A stretch of 64,000 nt of DNA from Diacronema lutheri (lineage: Eukaryota > Haptophyta > Pavlovophyceae > Pavlovales > Pavlovaceae), in assembly GCA_019448385.1 (NCBI GenBank), contig JAGTXO010000067.1, positions 1-64,000 of the forward strand, in the 5' to 3' direction. This document shows positions 17,527 to 28,067 of this stretch, one piece after another; the first letter of the stretch is position 1; every line of letters starts with the position of its first letter. Under the pieces are notes generated by a model that had not been told where the DNA came from, did no database searches, and saw only the letters and a list, made by a program, of their open reading frames with translations. The position numbers and the translations under genes are program-made.

Positions 17527-20500
17527 ATGCGGGTCACGTCCGATCGGCGCGCGGCGCTCGAGGCCGTGGGCCTCGAGCGGCTCGAGCCTCCGCCCACCCC
17601 GGTCGACCTAGCCGACCTGGGAATCGGCACATTCATCGCCCTCCTCCAGCCGCTCGCTCTGCCGGCCCAGCCGGCCGAGTCCGCCGGTCCGAGCGCGTCA
17701 GGCGGGTCGAGCGCGCAACCGCCGTTCGTCGCCATTGTGCGCGAGGCCGCCGAGCTGCCACTCCTCGCGGAGGAACTCGAAAGCGCGCTCGCCGAGCGTG
17801 CAATTCCCGTGCGCGCGCGTTGTGCCCGCGCGCTGCGTCACGCCGCATCGTGTCGCGATGCGCCATGCCGAGCGCTCTGCGTAGGTGCTGACGCACTGAC
17901 ATCCCATCGTCCCATGCGCCGGTAGGTTTGGCACTCAGCGTGCGGCGTACGTGGCCTGCTGCCGCCATACGCCGGCCCTCCGCCAACACACACCCCAACC
18001 GACGGTGGCGACGGTGGTTACGGCGGGTACGATGACGACGAGCTAGCAGCAGTGCGCCACGCGAGTGCAGTGATCTTGCTTGCCACCGACTCGACCGCGC
18101 GGTGGCTCCGCGCGGCGGCCAAGCACGAGAGCGAAGGCGCACGCGCGGCAACGATTGCGGGCTTGGACGTGAGCGCCACGCCTAGCCTCCCGCCAGGTCG
18201 CGACGGCGTGGAAAACGGCGCGTCCACCGCTGCGCGCAGCGGGCACAGCAACGCAGACACCAGCGCGCCCTCGCTCCTCCTCGCGCGCTCGCTCGCGCTC
18301 GCGGCCGAGCGCGCGCTCCCTCTGCTCGTCGTCGCCGTGCGCTCAGCCGCCGCGCCCTCGAGCAGCGAACCGGCCGCGCACGCCGGCCGCGCAACGGACG
18401 TCGCCGTGCGCGTCGCGCTCACCGCCGGCGACTACGCCGACGAAACGCTCGGTGCTCACATCATCCTCACCGCCGGACCACGCGCACCACCGGACCGTGC
18501 AGGCGCGCGCGCCGACGGCGGCGCGACGCGGCACTCGCCGGCCAACCGCCGGGGGCCCCGCGCACTCCAAGAGGCGTCCGACGGCGGCCGGGAGGAGGGC
18601 GCGACCGTTCGCGCGGGCGCGCGCGCGCGCGGTACGGAGTATCTTGCGGTCGACGAGGCGCGCTCTGCATACGTTTCGACGCGCGACTTGGCCACCGCCG
18701 CCGACGCGCTCGCACGCGCGCTCGGCGGCGCGGCCGCCATCGTGATTGCGATCCCACCGGCTTTGGGCGCATGGCTCACGGACAGTCTCGGCGCCTTCCG
18801 GCTTGGCGTGGCGCTCGGCGCGGCGGCGAACGCGCTTCGAGCGCTTGAAGCGCGCGCGCGCGCCGAGCGCAGCGCCGCAGACGCGCTGCGCGCCGTGCGC
18901 GCGCGCGCGTGCGCGCGCGCGCGCGTCGCCCTGCGCGGCGCGCTCGCTGGCGGCGAGGCGGTGGCGGAGCTGGCCTTTGATACGGGACGGCTCGAGGCGT
19001 TGCGTGGCGTGGCGTTCACGTTCGCCACAGCCGCGCACCCGCGCGCCGGCGCGGGCTGGGCCGGCGGCGGCGATGGCGACGCGGAGGCGGACGCGGCGGA
19101 GGAGGCGATCGGCGAGGCGGAGATTGACGCGCTGTGCGGCAGGCTGCGCTCGAGCCTCTCGCATGCGCTCGATGCAAGCAGCGGCAGCGTTGGCGGCATT
19201 GCGCAGCACGTGCGCGTCTCGCGCGTTTTCGTGAGGCGACGCGCGACGCGCGGCGCGGGCGGCGAACGACCGGGCGGGACCGACGGTTGCGGCACGGCGA
19301 GCGCACTCGTCGTGAGGATGGCGGTCGCGGCGTCGCTGCCTTCCGTCGTCTCGCACCTCGAGCAGGTGGGGCCGCATGCGCGAGTCGATGGGCGGCTCGA
19401 CCGCCACGGCACGCGCGGCGTGGCCGCCCTGCGTGGCGGTGCGGCCGTGGGCGCAGGCGGCGGGGCTGGCGGCGCTGGCGCCGAGGCGATGGCAGCGGAC
19501 GACGCGGAGGCGTTCGAACGTTACAAGGCATGGGCTCGTGCTCTCGCGCTCACGCCGCTCCCGTCCGCTGCTAGGGCCGCCGCGAAGGTCGCCGAGCACG
19601 CTGCAGGCGACGGCGCGCGGCGCGGCGGTGTGAGCGCGCACGCGCCGCCGCGCGCCGCCGCGCGCCGCCCGCTGCGCTCGGCCAATGACGGGCCACTCGG
19701 CGCGGCGCGTGGCGGCGCGCTGAGTGTGCGAGTCACGATCAACGCGCTCAGCCTCGCGCCGCAGCTGTGGGCTGCACTGGGCGAGCGGGCGCGCTCCTTT
19801 TTAATCGTCGCCTCCTTCCCCGCCCCGCCCCAGCTCCCAGCCGCGCGCACTTTGGCGGCGACGGACGGGCGTGGCGCGCGCGCCGGCGGGTCCGACGGTG
19901 GTTCGGACGATCGTGCGCGCGCAAGCGCTGTGGTGCGATCTTCGCCGGTCGACGTTGCTGGGTTCGTCACTGGCGATGGCGGCCGCGGCGGCGCGGCGGG
20001 CGGCGCGGCGGGCGGCGCGGCGGGCGGCGCGGCGCGCCACCTCGCAGCGGGGCGGCAGATTGAAATTGAGCTGCCTCTCAGCCGGACGCCGCCGCGTGCG
20101 GGCCCTGGCGGTGCCGGCGGGAGTTCCGGCGGCTACGCGCTTTGGCGCGCCTGGCTTGATTTGCTTGCGCGCACTGACGCTGAGGGCGGAGGTGAGGGCG
20201 GTGAGGGCGGAAGTGCTCCGCACGGCGCGGGCGATGGCGGCCGTGGTGGCGAGGTCGCGCGCGATCACGAGGCGTGGGATGTGCGCCTGCGCGTGGTTGC
20301 ACTTGTCGACGGCGCGGCACAGGAGCCACGCGGCGCGCAGGCGGAGTTGGAGCTCGCGCAGGTCGAGCAGGTCGCGCAGATCGCTGCGGAGACCGCGTCG
20401 AGCGCCATCATGCCGCCGGGCGCGCAGCCCGCACGCGATGGCGGCTCGGGCGGCTCACGCGCGCCGCCCGAGTCCGGGAGGGAGTCCGGGAGGGCGCTCC

Positions 20501-22992
20501 GGCTCTCCCTCGCGCACCCCCTCCAGTCCGGGCGGGAAATGCCGGCGTGCGAGCGTGTGCCTCTGCTCGCAGTCGGCGCGCCGCGCGGTGCGCTCGCCGC
20601 GCCGCTGCGCTCCGGCGAGCGCGTCGGCACAGCGAGCGTCTCGCTCTACGCGCTCGGCGCGATGCAGGGGCTCAGGCGAGCACTTGGCGAGGAGGCGGTA
20701 TGGGTGCGTGTGCATGCGATCTGCCAAGCGGCCGAAAGCGGGAGCGAGCTCAAAGCGGCCATGGCATGGGCCGCAACGCTCACCGAGCTGCGCGCCGCAG
20801 GGTACCGCGAGCTTATTGTGCGACTGCTCGTTCCCTTCCAACCAGCCGCGCAGCTTCGTGGTGCACTCGACGGCGCATCGTCGCGTGCAGCGGGCGGCTC
20901 TGGCGGCGGTGGCAGCGGCGGCAGCGGCGGCAGTGGCGGCAGCGGCGGCAGCGGCGGCAGCGGCACACCGTCCGGTGCGGCCGGCGTGGCCGGCGCGCAG
21001 GCGCAGCCACGGGCACTGCCCCCGTTCGCCGAAATTGAGCTCGACGCTGTGCCAATCCCGCAGCTGGCGCCGCACGCCCCGCCATCGCCAGCCGCAAGCG
21101 GCGCGCACCAGCCGCCGCGCGCACCTGACGCGTCCGAGTTGGCGCAGAACGCAGCGGCCCTGCCCGTGCGCTGGGCGCGGTGGCTGCGACTGCCCGCACC
21201 CGGACAGCCGGGCGGGGAAGGCGAGGCGCTCGCGCGCCTTGCGGCGTTGCCCGCTCGCGCCGCGCGCCCGACGCGCGCGGGCGCGCAGCCCAACGCGAGG
21301 GCGGTGCAGCGGGACGCGGCGGAGTTCGCCGAGATCGAAGTCGTCGTCGTCGCGCGCAAGGGCGGCGCGGCGGGCGCGGCGGCCGCAGCGGCGTCCAAGG
21401 CGACGAGGTCTGTTGCAAACACCGCCGCGGCGGGCAAAGCGGTGTTTGGCGCCTTGGGCAGCGCGCTTGGCGGAAGACACGACTCGGACAAGGCTGGTGC
21501 AGCGGCTGACGGCGGCGGCGGTGGAGGCGACGGCGGCAACGAGGGCGGCCACGGCGGTGGAAGCGACGGTGCGAGCGCTGGCGGCGGAGACAGTCGCGCC
21601 GTTGCCGCGGGTGTCCACGCTGGCGAGCGCGAGGTCGGCCGCGCGTCCATGCCGCTGGCGGACCTTCTCGCAGGGCGCACGCCAACGGGCGCACGTACCT
21701 CGCCGCCGCCTCCGCCGCGCGACGAGGCCGACGGTCGCGGCGGCGGCGCGGCTGGCGGCGCGCCCGGCGTTGGCTGGCCAGAGGACGCGGTCACGCTTCT
21801 GCTGCACTTGCGGCCGCCAACGCCGACACTGACGCAGCCACTGGCGAAGCCCGCGCGTGACGACGGCAGGCGGACGAGTGGCAGCCAGTCGGCTGGACAG
21901 TCGGCTGGACAGTCGGCTGGACAGTCGGCTGGACAGTCGGCTGGACAATCGGCTGGATACGTTCAACCTCCTTCTCCGACGCCGGTGGCGGCAGCCGCGC
22001 CGGGCGCAATCCTCCTCTCGCTCGCCGCGCGGCGTGCGCTCGCAAGCCTCGTCGCCGCGACGAGCGCCGCGCGCTCCCACGCCGGCGCGCTGGGTGGTGC
22101 GCCGCTCGTGGCTAGCAGCGCGGCGAGCATGGCGGTCGCCGTGCCCCCGTTGCACGCCGCCGCCGTCGATGCGCTCCGCAGCGCGGCCGGCGCGCTCGGC
22201 GCGGCGCGCGCGAGCGGATCCGGCTTCGGCGCGGACGGCGACAGCCGCGCCGTGCCCACGTTGCGTTTCGTCAGCGGCGCCGTGTGGGCGCAGCTGCTCG
22301 TGCAAGAGGCGGTCAATGCCGAGGCCGCGCTGCGCGCATGCGAGCGCGCGGGCGCGCGCGAGGCGGCGGCCGCGTCCGTGCGAGCGCACTGCGAACGGCT
22401 GCTCGCCGCCGCGGACGCGACGCGCGTGGCCGCGCGTGGCGGCACCCGCGCGAGCGCCGATGACGACGGCGACGGCGAAGGCGACGGCGAAGGCGAAGGC
22501 GAAGGCGACGGCGACGCGCTCGCGTCCGCATCGTCGGCGCTTGCGCTCGAACTTGGCGACGAGGGCTTTTGGCGCGGCGAGACGTCGGCCGCCCGTGCGC
22601 TGCGCTCGTTGCATGCACGGCTTGCGTGCCTGCCTGCCGCGCGCGCAGCGTTCCACCAAGGCGTCTACAGGCCGTTGGCGGACGAGGCGGCGGGCAGCGC
22701 GAGCACTGCGCTTGTTGGCGCGCTCGGTGCGCGCGCACGCGGCGGCGAGGGCGGAGGCGCGAGGGCCGAGGCAATGGGCGGTGCCGGCTGGTCGGCCGTC
22801 GGCCGGCAGGTGCACGCGGACCGGTGGACGGCGACGCGCGTGACGATCGGCCGCGCCGAGCGTTTCGAGAAAGGCTTCGGGTGGGGCGCGGGCGAGAACA
22901 CGTCGCCCGGTCCCGCGGCGTACCCGACTCTCAGCGTGGCCGAGGCGCGGCAGCATGTCAGCGCGGGCGGGAAGGCGCGCGCGCGCGCGTGA
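17527..22992 (+). CDS. Large multidomain protein: TIR-like N-terminus, beta-rich (C2-like) middle, SHIPPO-like end
   Basis: Two exons, 17527-17808 and 17926-22992 (tga), 1,782 residues. Residues ~70-230 resemble a TIR-like fold: PFVAIVREAAELPLLAEELE, ALAERAIPVWH, then after an acidic/Gly loop AAVRHASAVILLATDSTARW and LPLLVVAVRSA. The middle contains long Ala/Arg helices and several beta-rich segments with C2-like wording (LSVRVTINALSLAP.., FAEIEVVVVARK, HAGEREVGRASMPLADLL, DAVTLLLHLRPP) separated by Gly/Ala linkers and an SAGQ repeat. The end has AERFEKGFGWGAGENTSPGP followed by AAYP, a SHIPPO/STPGR-like motif typical of ciliary microtubule proteins. Cilium association is inferred from that motif. 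Extra 3' exons are possible downstream. Confidence 0.6.
21886..21957 (+). repeat. 12-bp coding repeat (SAGQ)n
   Basis: Six copies of cagtcggctgga encode a QSAG tetrapeptide run in the large TIR-like protein. Five of the six copies are identical and the last has one change. Confidence 0.9.
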
Positions 22993-23470
22993 ACCGCAGA
23001 GAGGCAGGGCGCCTTGCCTTTCGGCGACCGCCCGACGCCGACACGTGACGCGCGCCCGTGCTGTCGGCTGAGACGGGCGCTGGCGCGCTGCGCGAAGGCG
23101 TGCGGCGCAAGGGCGTCTTCGACCCGGCAGTGGACGTGGCGACGCCGGCGTACGCCTGCCCGGACGGATTTGCGTGCCTGCTGCTTGCTATGTCGCCGCG
23201 CCAGCGGCCCGCCGAGCGCAGCGACGGCCTCGCCTTCTCCGCCGGCGCGTGCAGAACGCGGCGCGCGCGGCTGGCTCGGGCTTGGGACGCAGCTCGGCGT
23301 CTTTTAGTACTTTCCTGTAAAAGGGGTATCCATATGTCACCTACGATTGTGCAACGTCCTCCGGACTTTATTTCGGGAGTGTTCTTGAGAGAGTATTGCG
23401 TTCCGTAATTGGTCAACTGTGACCCCCTTATTAGGAGCTCCACGGGTATCGGCGTCTTTGATTGTTGAGG
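22993..23470 (+). other. Intergenic region with possible leftover exon and an AT-richer promoter
   Basis: The first 300 bp keeps coding-like wording on the + strand (ALPFGDRPTPT near 23014; GVFDPAVDVATPAYACPD near 23100), which could be spliced onto the SHIPPO-like end of the upstream protein, but I could not find junctions that join them in phase. From ~23295 to 23470 base composition shifts sharply towards A/T (cttttagtactttcctgtaa, ttccgtaattggtc). That is probably the promoter and 5' UTR of the next gene. Confidence 0.45.
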
Positions 23471-24370
23471 ATGACGATGACGCCGGATAGAGTTCGGGTT
23501 GAGATGCCCACGCCGTGGGCTGGCGACGTGGTCGTGCTCTGGGGGTGGTACGGCGCAAAGGACCAGCACCTGCTCAAGTATGCGCGGCTGCATGCCGAGC
23601 GAGGCCGCGCCACCGTGCGTGCCATCGCACCGCCCGCCGACGTCGTGCTCAAGCGCGAGGACCGCCTGCGCGCGCTTGCGGCCGCGTCGCTCGGCGCGGC
23701 GGCGGAGCTGCTCGCCGCGCGCGCGGACGGTACCGGGCTTCTATTCGTCCACGCCTTTTCGAACGGCGGCGCTTTCCTCTACGAGGCGTGGCTGCGCGCA
23801 CGCGCCGACGTGCCGCGCGATGGCGAGGCCGGTGCGCGCGGCGGCATGCCGGCCATCCACGGCGCGATCTTCGACTCGAGCCCGGCGTACATGCGGCCGG
23901 AGGTCATGTTCAGCGTGCTCGCTTCGCACACCCCGTCGCCTGCGCTGCGCGCGCTCCTCGGCTGCGCCTTTGGCGCGTGGGTCGCAGCGGCAAAGGCGAG
24001 CGCAGCGTTCGGCGCGGTTGGGCCGACGCCGGCGGAGCTCTTCTGGAGCAACATGGCGGGCGACGACAGCGGGGTGCCCGCCCTTTACCTCTACTCGCAC
24101 GCCGATGTGATCACCGACGCGCGCGATCTCGAGGAGCTCATCGCGGCGCGGCGCGCACGCGCCGATGCGCCAATCGACTCGATGGCCTTTGACGGCTCGG
24201 AACACGTGCTCCACCTCAAAGCGCACGGCGAGCAGTACGCGCGTGCGGTCGAGCGGTTCGTCATGGCCGTCGCGCGCGAGAGACTGCCGGCGACGCGCCA
24301 GCCGGCCGCCCGTCACTCGTCACTGAAGCTCGCGTGCTTGGCTGTGCCTGCGCCATCGTCAGTGCACTGA
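23471..24370 (+). CDS. TMEM53/DUF829-family alpha/beta-hydrolase-like protein
   Basis: Single exon, 299 residues, ATG 23471 (MTMTPDRVRVEMPTPWAG). The start of the fold, DVVVLWGWYGAKDQHLLKYA, followed by an RGRATVRAIAPP strand and FVHAFSNGGAFLYEAWL (nucleophile-elbow Ser97), is the DUF829/TMEM53 pattern. SGVPALYLYSHADVITD and SEHVLHLKAH supply candidate Asp and His of a catalytic triad. Animal TMEM53 acts at the nuclear envelope, while plant members are of unknown activity. No membrane helix is obvious here. Only 20 bp separates its stop from the next start codon. Confidence 0.85.
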   Translation: MTMTPDRVRVEMPTPWAGDVVVLWGWYGAKDQHLLKYARLHAERGRATVRAIAPPADVVLKREDRLRALAAASLGAAAELLAARADGTGLLFVHAFSNGGAFLYEAWLRARADVPRDGEAGARGGMPAIHGAIFDSSPAYMRPEVMFSVLASHTPSPALRALLGCAFGAWVAAAKASAAFGAVGPTPAELFWSNMAGDDSGVPALYLYSHADVITDARDLEELIAARRARADAPIDSMAFDGSEHVLHLKAHGEQYARAVERFVMAVARERLPATRQPAARHSSLKLACLAVPAPSSVH

Positions 24371-24390
24371 CGATGGCGGCCCGTTGAAAA

Positions 24391-25032
24391 ATGGCCGCAT
24401 TGCTCGTTCTTCTCTCGCTGTGTCCGCGGCGCGTGTCTCCCGCATCCGCCCGAAGCGCGTCGACCCGCGCGCTTTCGCGCCGCGCTGCGCCACACGGCAG
24501 CATTTCTTCGGCCGCCAGCCCGCCGCCGCCGTGCTGGACGTGCGTGAAACAGTGCGGGGCATGCTGTCGCCTCGCGCCCGATGAGCGACCGGGGCTCGCC
24601 GACTGGCTGTCTGCGGAGGACCTCGCGCGGTACAAGGGGATGGTCGGCGCCGACGGTTGGTGCGTACACTATGACCAGGCCTCGCGTGGCTGCACGATCT
24701 ACGCCGACCGGCCGTGGTTCTGCCGCGTGTCTGCCGAGCACTTTGAGCAAATGTGCGGAGCGCCGCGGCGCCGCTGCGCGCGCGCGCGCCCGTGCGGCGG
24801 CGGGTGGCGCGGCTGCTGCCGACCTGCGCGCGCCGCTCGCTCACCGCTGCGCGCGCGCTGCGCGCGCGCTGCCAGGTTTGACGTGCCCGCCGACGAGCTC
24901 GACGGCTTCGCGATCGAGTGCTGCCGCGAGCACATCGACGGTGTGTACGGCGAGCGGTCGGACGAGCGTGCGCGCTTCGAGACGGAGATCGCCGCCCTTG
25001 GCGCGGCCGCGGGCGATTCAGCCGCCAGGTGA
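24391..25032 (+). CDS. YkgJ/UPF0153-family zinc/iron-chelating Cys cluster protein
   Basis: 213 residues from ATG 24391 (MAALLVLLSLCPRRVSPASA), with an Arg/Ser/Ala N-terminus that looks like an organelle transit peptide. The family core is clear: CVKQCGACCRLAPDERPGLA, DWLSAEDLARYKGMVGADGW, CTIYADRPWFCRV and, after an insert, FDVPADELDGFAIECCREHI. Plastid relatives share this exact order. A ~45-residue Cys/Arg-rich insert between EQMCG and FDVPADEL (about 24761-24890) has no family counterpart and ends gctgccag, so it is probably an unspliced intron of in-frame length whose donor is not a plain GT. The role of the family is not established. Confidence 0.82.
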   Translation: MAALLVLLSLCPRRVSPASARSASTRALSRRAAPHGSISSAASPPPPCWTCVKQCGACCRLAPDERPGLADWLSAEDLARYKGMVGADGWCVHYDQASRGCTIYADRPWFCRVSAEHFEQMCGAPRRRCARARPCGGGWRGCCRPARAARSPLRARCARAARFDVPADELDGFAIECCREHIDGVYGERSDERARFETEIAALGAAAGDSAAR

Positions 25033-25096
25033 AGCTTGCTTTAGGGAAGAAAGGCATTCGCAGTGCAGACTGAGGCGCATTGGCTTGAGCTCTGCT

Positions 25097-27679
25097 TTAC
25101 TCGGCCTCCTCAGCGGGCGCCCTCACCACGCCCGCGCGCTCACCGCCGCCGCCGCCGCCGCCCGCCACCGCGTCCGGCGCGGCGCGCAGCGACGCGGCCG
25201 CATTGGACATGGCCGCAAAGTAGGAGGGCTCCAGATGGTGCGAGAGCGCCTCGCCCGAGCGGAGCGCGCGCGCCATCTGCAACTCAGCCTCGACGAAGCT
25301 CGCGCTCAGCTCGATCCCGACGAGCGCCGCCGCGTCCGACAGCCGCAGCCGCGTGCGCAGCCGGCGAAGTCCGGCCGCGTCCGCGACGCGCGCCGCGCTC
25401 GCGCCAAACGCGGAGCGCGCGCGATTGGCGGCCGGCGCGCTGCCACGTGACCCACCCGTGCGCGTCGCACGCAGCGCGCGCCGCACCTCGGCCCACGCCG
25501 CCGCCCCACCCGCCGCGATCGCGCCGCGCAGCGCCGCACGCGCGCGCTGCGCGCGCGCCTCAACGCCGTCCTCACCGCCGCCCTCGCCGTCGCCCTCGCC
25601 GCCGCCCTCGGCTTTGGCAGAGCGCGCGTTGGCGTCGCTTCGCGCCCAGCGCCGCTCAAGCGCCTCGAGTGGGTCCGGGTACGGCGAGTCGAGCAGCTCG
25701 AGCGGGTCGGCACGCGCGCCGCCACCGTCGGCGCTTACGCCGCCGTCTCCACCGCCGCCACCACCGGCACGCGCGCCGACGCGCTCGAGGACTTCGCACG
25801 CGGGCTCGCCACTCTCTCGTATGAGGACGGTGGTGCCCGAGTGAGCATAGTCAAGGATGCCTCCGAGCGCGCCGCGCGCGAGCGCCGCCGCCGCGCCGCG
25901 CGGCAAGCGCGGCACCGCGTCCTGTCCGTTGACGACGCGAAAGGCCTCGGGCACCGCGCGGTCGACGCGCGCGCACAGCTCGGCGTTGCCCACGCGCGGC
26001 GACCCGAACGAGTAGACGCCGACATGGCGTAGGGGCAGGCCCTCGGACTGCGCGAGCTCGAGCGCCGCCACCGTCGCGAGCGCGCCGCCGAGCGAATGGC
26101 CGGTGCAGTAGAGCGACCACTCGCGCGCGCCGTCGCCGTGCGTGCTCGCGTCGCGCGCGCCCGCTCGCCGCGCGCGCCGTGCGCCGACGCGGTCGCCCGC
26201 GCCGGTGGCGGCAAGGATGATCTCGGCGACGCGCGGCGAGACGGCGGCCCACGCGCGCTCGAAGCCCGAGTGCAGCTGCGCGCGCGGCGCGAGCGCATCG
26301 TGGTCGAGGCACACGGCTGCGCCGCCGCCATGCGGCCACCGGACCTGCGCGATGGCGGCGTCGGTAAGCGCGTCACGCGGTCGGCTTTGCTCGGTGCCGC
26401 GGAAGGCGAGGACAAGCTCGCGCGCGGCGTGGTCGCGCCACAGCACCGCCTGCGTGTCCGTCCGCTCGTCGTCCACGTAGGCCATGCGCTCGAAGCGCGC
26501 GGTCGACGGCGCGAGGTCGTCCACCCAGCGCACGCCGGGCGTAACCGACGTAACGGGCGTGCCGGTCGCTGCGCTCAAGCCGACCGCGCGCGCGGCGGCG
26601 GCGGCCGCGTCCGGCGTGGCGTCGAGCGCGCCGGCGGCCGGCAGCGGTAGCAGCTCCGCTTCAAGCTCGATCCACGCCGTGCGCACGCGCGCCGAGCCCG
26701 CCGCGCCGAGCGCCGCGCCGGCGACGGCGCCGGCCGCGCCGCCGAGCGAGCACAGGCCGAGAGCGCCGCCGAGGAGTAGGCCTGGGCCGACGGGCGCGGC
26801 GTAGCGCAGCGGCAGCGAGAAGCGCGCGGGCGGCGCGCCCGCCGCGCGCGCGTCGCGCGCGAGCGCCGAGAGCGGGAGAAGGCATGCACCGAGCGGCGGG
26901 CGGCGTGGGTCGGCCGACGGGCCGCGCGCGGCGCGCAGCGAGACGCGCAGCCGTGGCCGATCGGACGGCGCGGCGAAGCGGACGAGGAGAGAGTACGCGC
27001 CGTCATCGCTCCCCTCTTCGGCCGGCGCCGCCACTGCCGTCGCCGCCTGCGCTGCCGACACCGCCGCGCCGTCGCCACCGTTGCCGCCGCCCTCCGCGGC
27101 GCGCTCGGGCGGCGAGGCACGCGCGCCCGCCGGCGCGGGCCCAAACGTGGCCGCCGTGGACGGCAGCCAGCCGGTGCGCCGGCGCTCGGCGTGCGCGCGC
27201 TGCACGTCGCGGGCGGGCGCATTCACGTCATCCGCCCCCGCCATCGTCCGCCCCTCGAGCACGGAGAGCTCGAGCGTGCACGGCGGCGAACGGAGCGCGC
27301 GGGCCGAGAGAAGGTCACGCACGCCGCGCGCGGCCGAGCGTGGCAGGCCGCGCACGGCGAGCGGGCGAACGCGCAGCACGGCCTCAGCAACCTCGCAAGC
27401 CAGCCGAGGGCACACGTACCCAACACTCGCGCCGTCCGAGCCCACCTCCCACGTCCCACCCTCGGCGGGCGCGTACGCGTCGAACGCGAGCGCGCCGAGC
27501 TCGGCGCATCGGCCAAAGTCAAAGGCCGGGCGCTCATCGGGCGCGGCCGGGCCGGGTGCGGGCGCGACGGCGCGCGCGCGCGCGCCACGCAGCGGCCGAG
27601 GCGCCCGGGCGGCTCCTCTGAGAGCCCTGTGGCCTGTCGCCACCGTCGCCGCGAAGCACAGCGCGAGAATGGCGCGCAT
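25097..27679 (-). CDS. Class 3 (fungal-type) lipase, secreted or organellar
   Basis: Single exon, 860 residues, ATG 27679 (MRAILALCFAATVATGHRA, a signal-like helix). The lipase_3 fold is in the second half: ERMAYVDDERTDTQAVLWRD, ELVLAFRGTEQSRPRDALTD (oxyanion-region RGT), LHSGFERAW, LYCTGHSLGGALATVAALEL with Ser529 in GHSLGG, HVGVYSFGSPRVGNAEL and RVVNGQDAVPRLP (candidate Asp). The His of the triad is probably in DYAHSG. The N-terminal half has C2-like beta segments (SLLVRFAAPSDRPRLRVSLR) and a Gly/Ala hydrophobic patch (LLLGGALGLCSLGG). It shares the ELEALxLP-type layout of plant plastid lipases only loosely. Role inferred: membrane glycerolipid hydrolysis. Confidence 0.88.
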   Translation of the reverse strand: MRAILALCFAATVATGHRALRGAARAPRPLRGARARAVAPAPGPAAPDERPAFDFGRCAELGALAFDAYAPAEGGTWEVGSDGASVGYVCPRLACEVAEAVLRVRPLAVRGLPRSAARGVRDLLSARALRSPPCTLELSVLEGRTMAGADDVNAPARDVQRAHAERRRTGWLPSTAATFGPAPAGARASPPERAAEGGGNGGDGAAVSAAQAATAVAAPAEEGSDDGAYSLLVRFAAPSDRPRLRVSLRAARGPSADPRRPPLGACLLPLSALARDARAAGAPPARFSLPLRYAAPVGPGLLLGGALGLCSLGGAAGAVAGAALGAAGSARVRTAWIELEAELLPLPAAGALDATPDAAAAAARAVGLSAATGTPVTSVTPGVRWVDDLAPSTARFERMAYVDDERTDTQAVLWRDHAARELVLAFRGTEQSRPRDALTDAAIAQVRWPHGGGAAVCLDHDALAPRAQLHSGFERAWAAVSPRVAEIILAATGAGDRVGARRARRAGARDASTHGDGAREWSLYCTGHSLGGALATVAALELAQSEGLPLRHVGVYSFGSPRVGNAELCARVDRAVPEAFRVVNGQDAVPRLPRGAAAALARGALGGILDYAHSGTTVLIRESGEPACEVLERVGARAGGGGGGDGGVSADGGGARADPLELLDSPYPDPLEALERRWARSDANARSAKAEGGGEGDGEGGGEDGVEARAQRARAALRGAIAAGGAAAWAEVRRALRATRTGGSRGSAPAANRARSAFGASAARVADAAGLRRLRTRLRLSDAAALVGIELSASFVEAELQMARALRSGEALSHHLEPSYFAAMSNAAASLRAAPDAVAGGGGGGGERAGVVRAPAEEAE

Positions 27680-28067
27680 TTGGATTAGGAAAGGTTTTAA
27701 TTAGTCGCACCGTCCTTTCCTCCCCGGAGCAAGAAAGCTGGGAGCAGGAGAGAAGACTGAGAAGTGAGAACTCAGAAGTCAGAACGACAGCGCCAGGTCA
27801 GACTTGACCGACCGCCGACGGCGTCAGGCGGATCACTTTGCCTGCTCGCTCGCTCGGCTGAGCCGTGCGCCGGCCAGTGCACGCGCGCGCGCGATGACTG
27901 ACATGGCCCATCCGCCGTCGCGCAGCACGGCCATCGCCAGGGTCTCGCGGGCGATAACTCCACGGAAGAACTCCACGCTTCCGTGGGACACGCGAGCACC
28001 CTGCGTCCCATCGCGTTGGCGAAGCGACGCAGGCGCTGCGCGCCTGCAGCCAGACGTGCGGCAGTTG
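27680..28067. other. Upstream region of the lipase gene, with a hairpin
   Basis: 388 bp between the lipase ATG (27679, -) and the rhodanese stop (28068, -). It has an AT-richer stretch (gaaaggttttaattagtcg at 27689-27708), a purine-rich run with repeated gagaag/gaagt motifs (27745-27785), and a perfect 9-bp hairpin, ccacggaag / cttccgtgg, at 27960-27986. No ORF with coding character. Confidence 0.5.

Noticed and set aside
23058-23408. + strand ORF of 116 residues after the SHIPPO-like protein
   Set aside because: Could be a leftover exon of the upstream gene, but no junction in phase was found and it ends in an AT-rich promoter-like segment.
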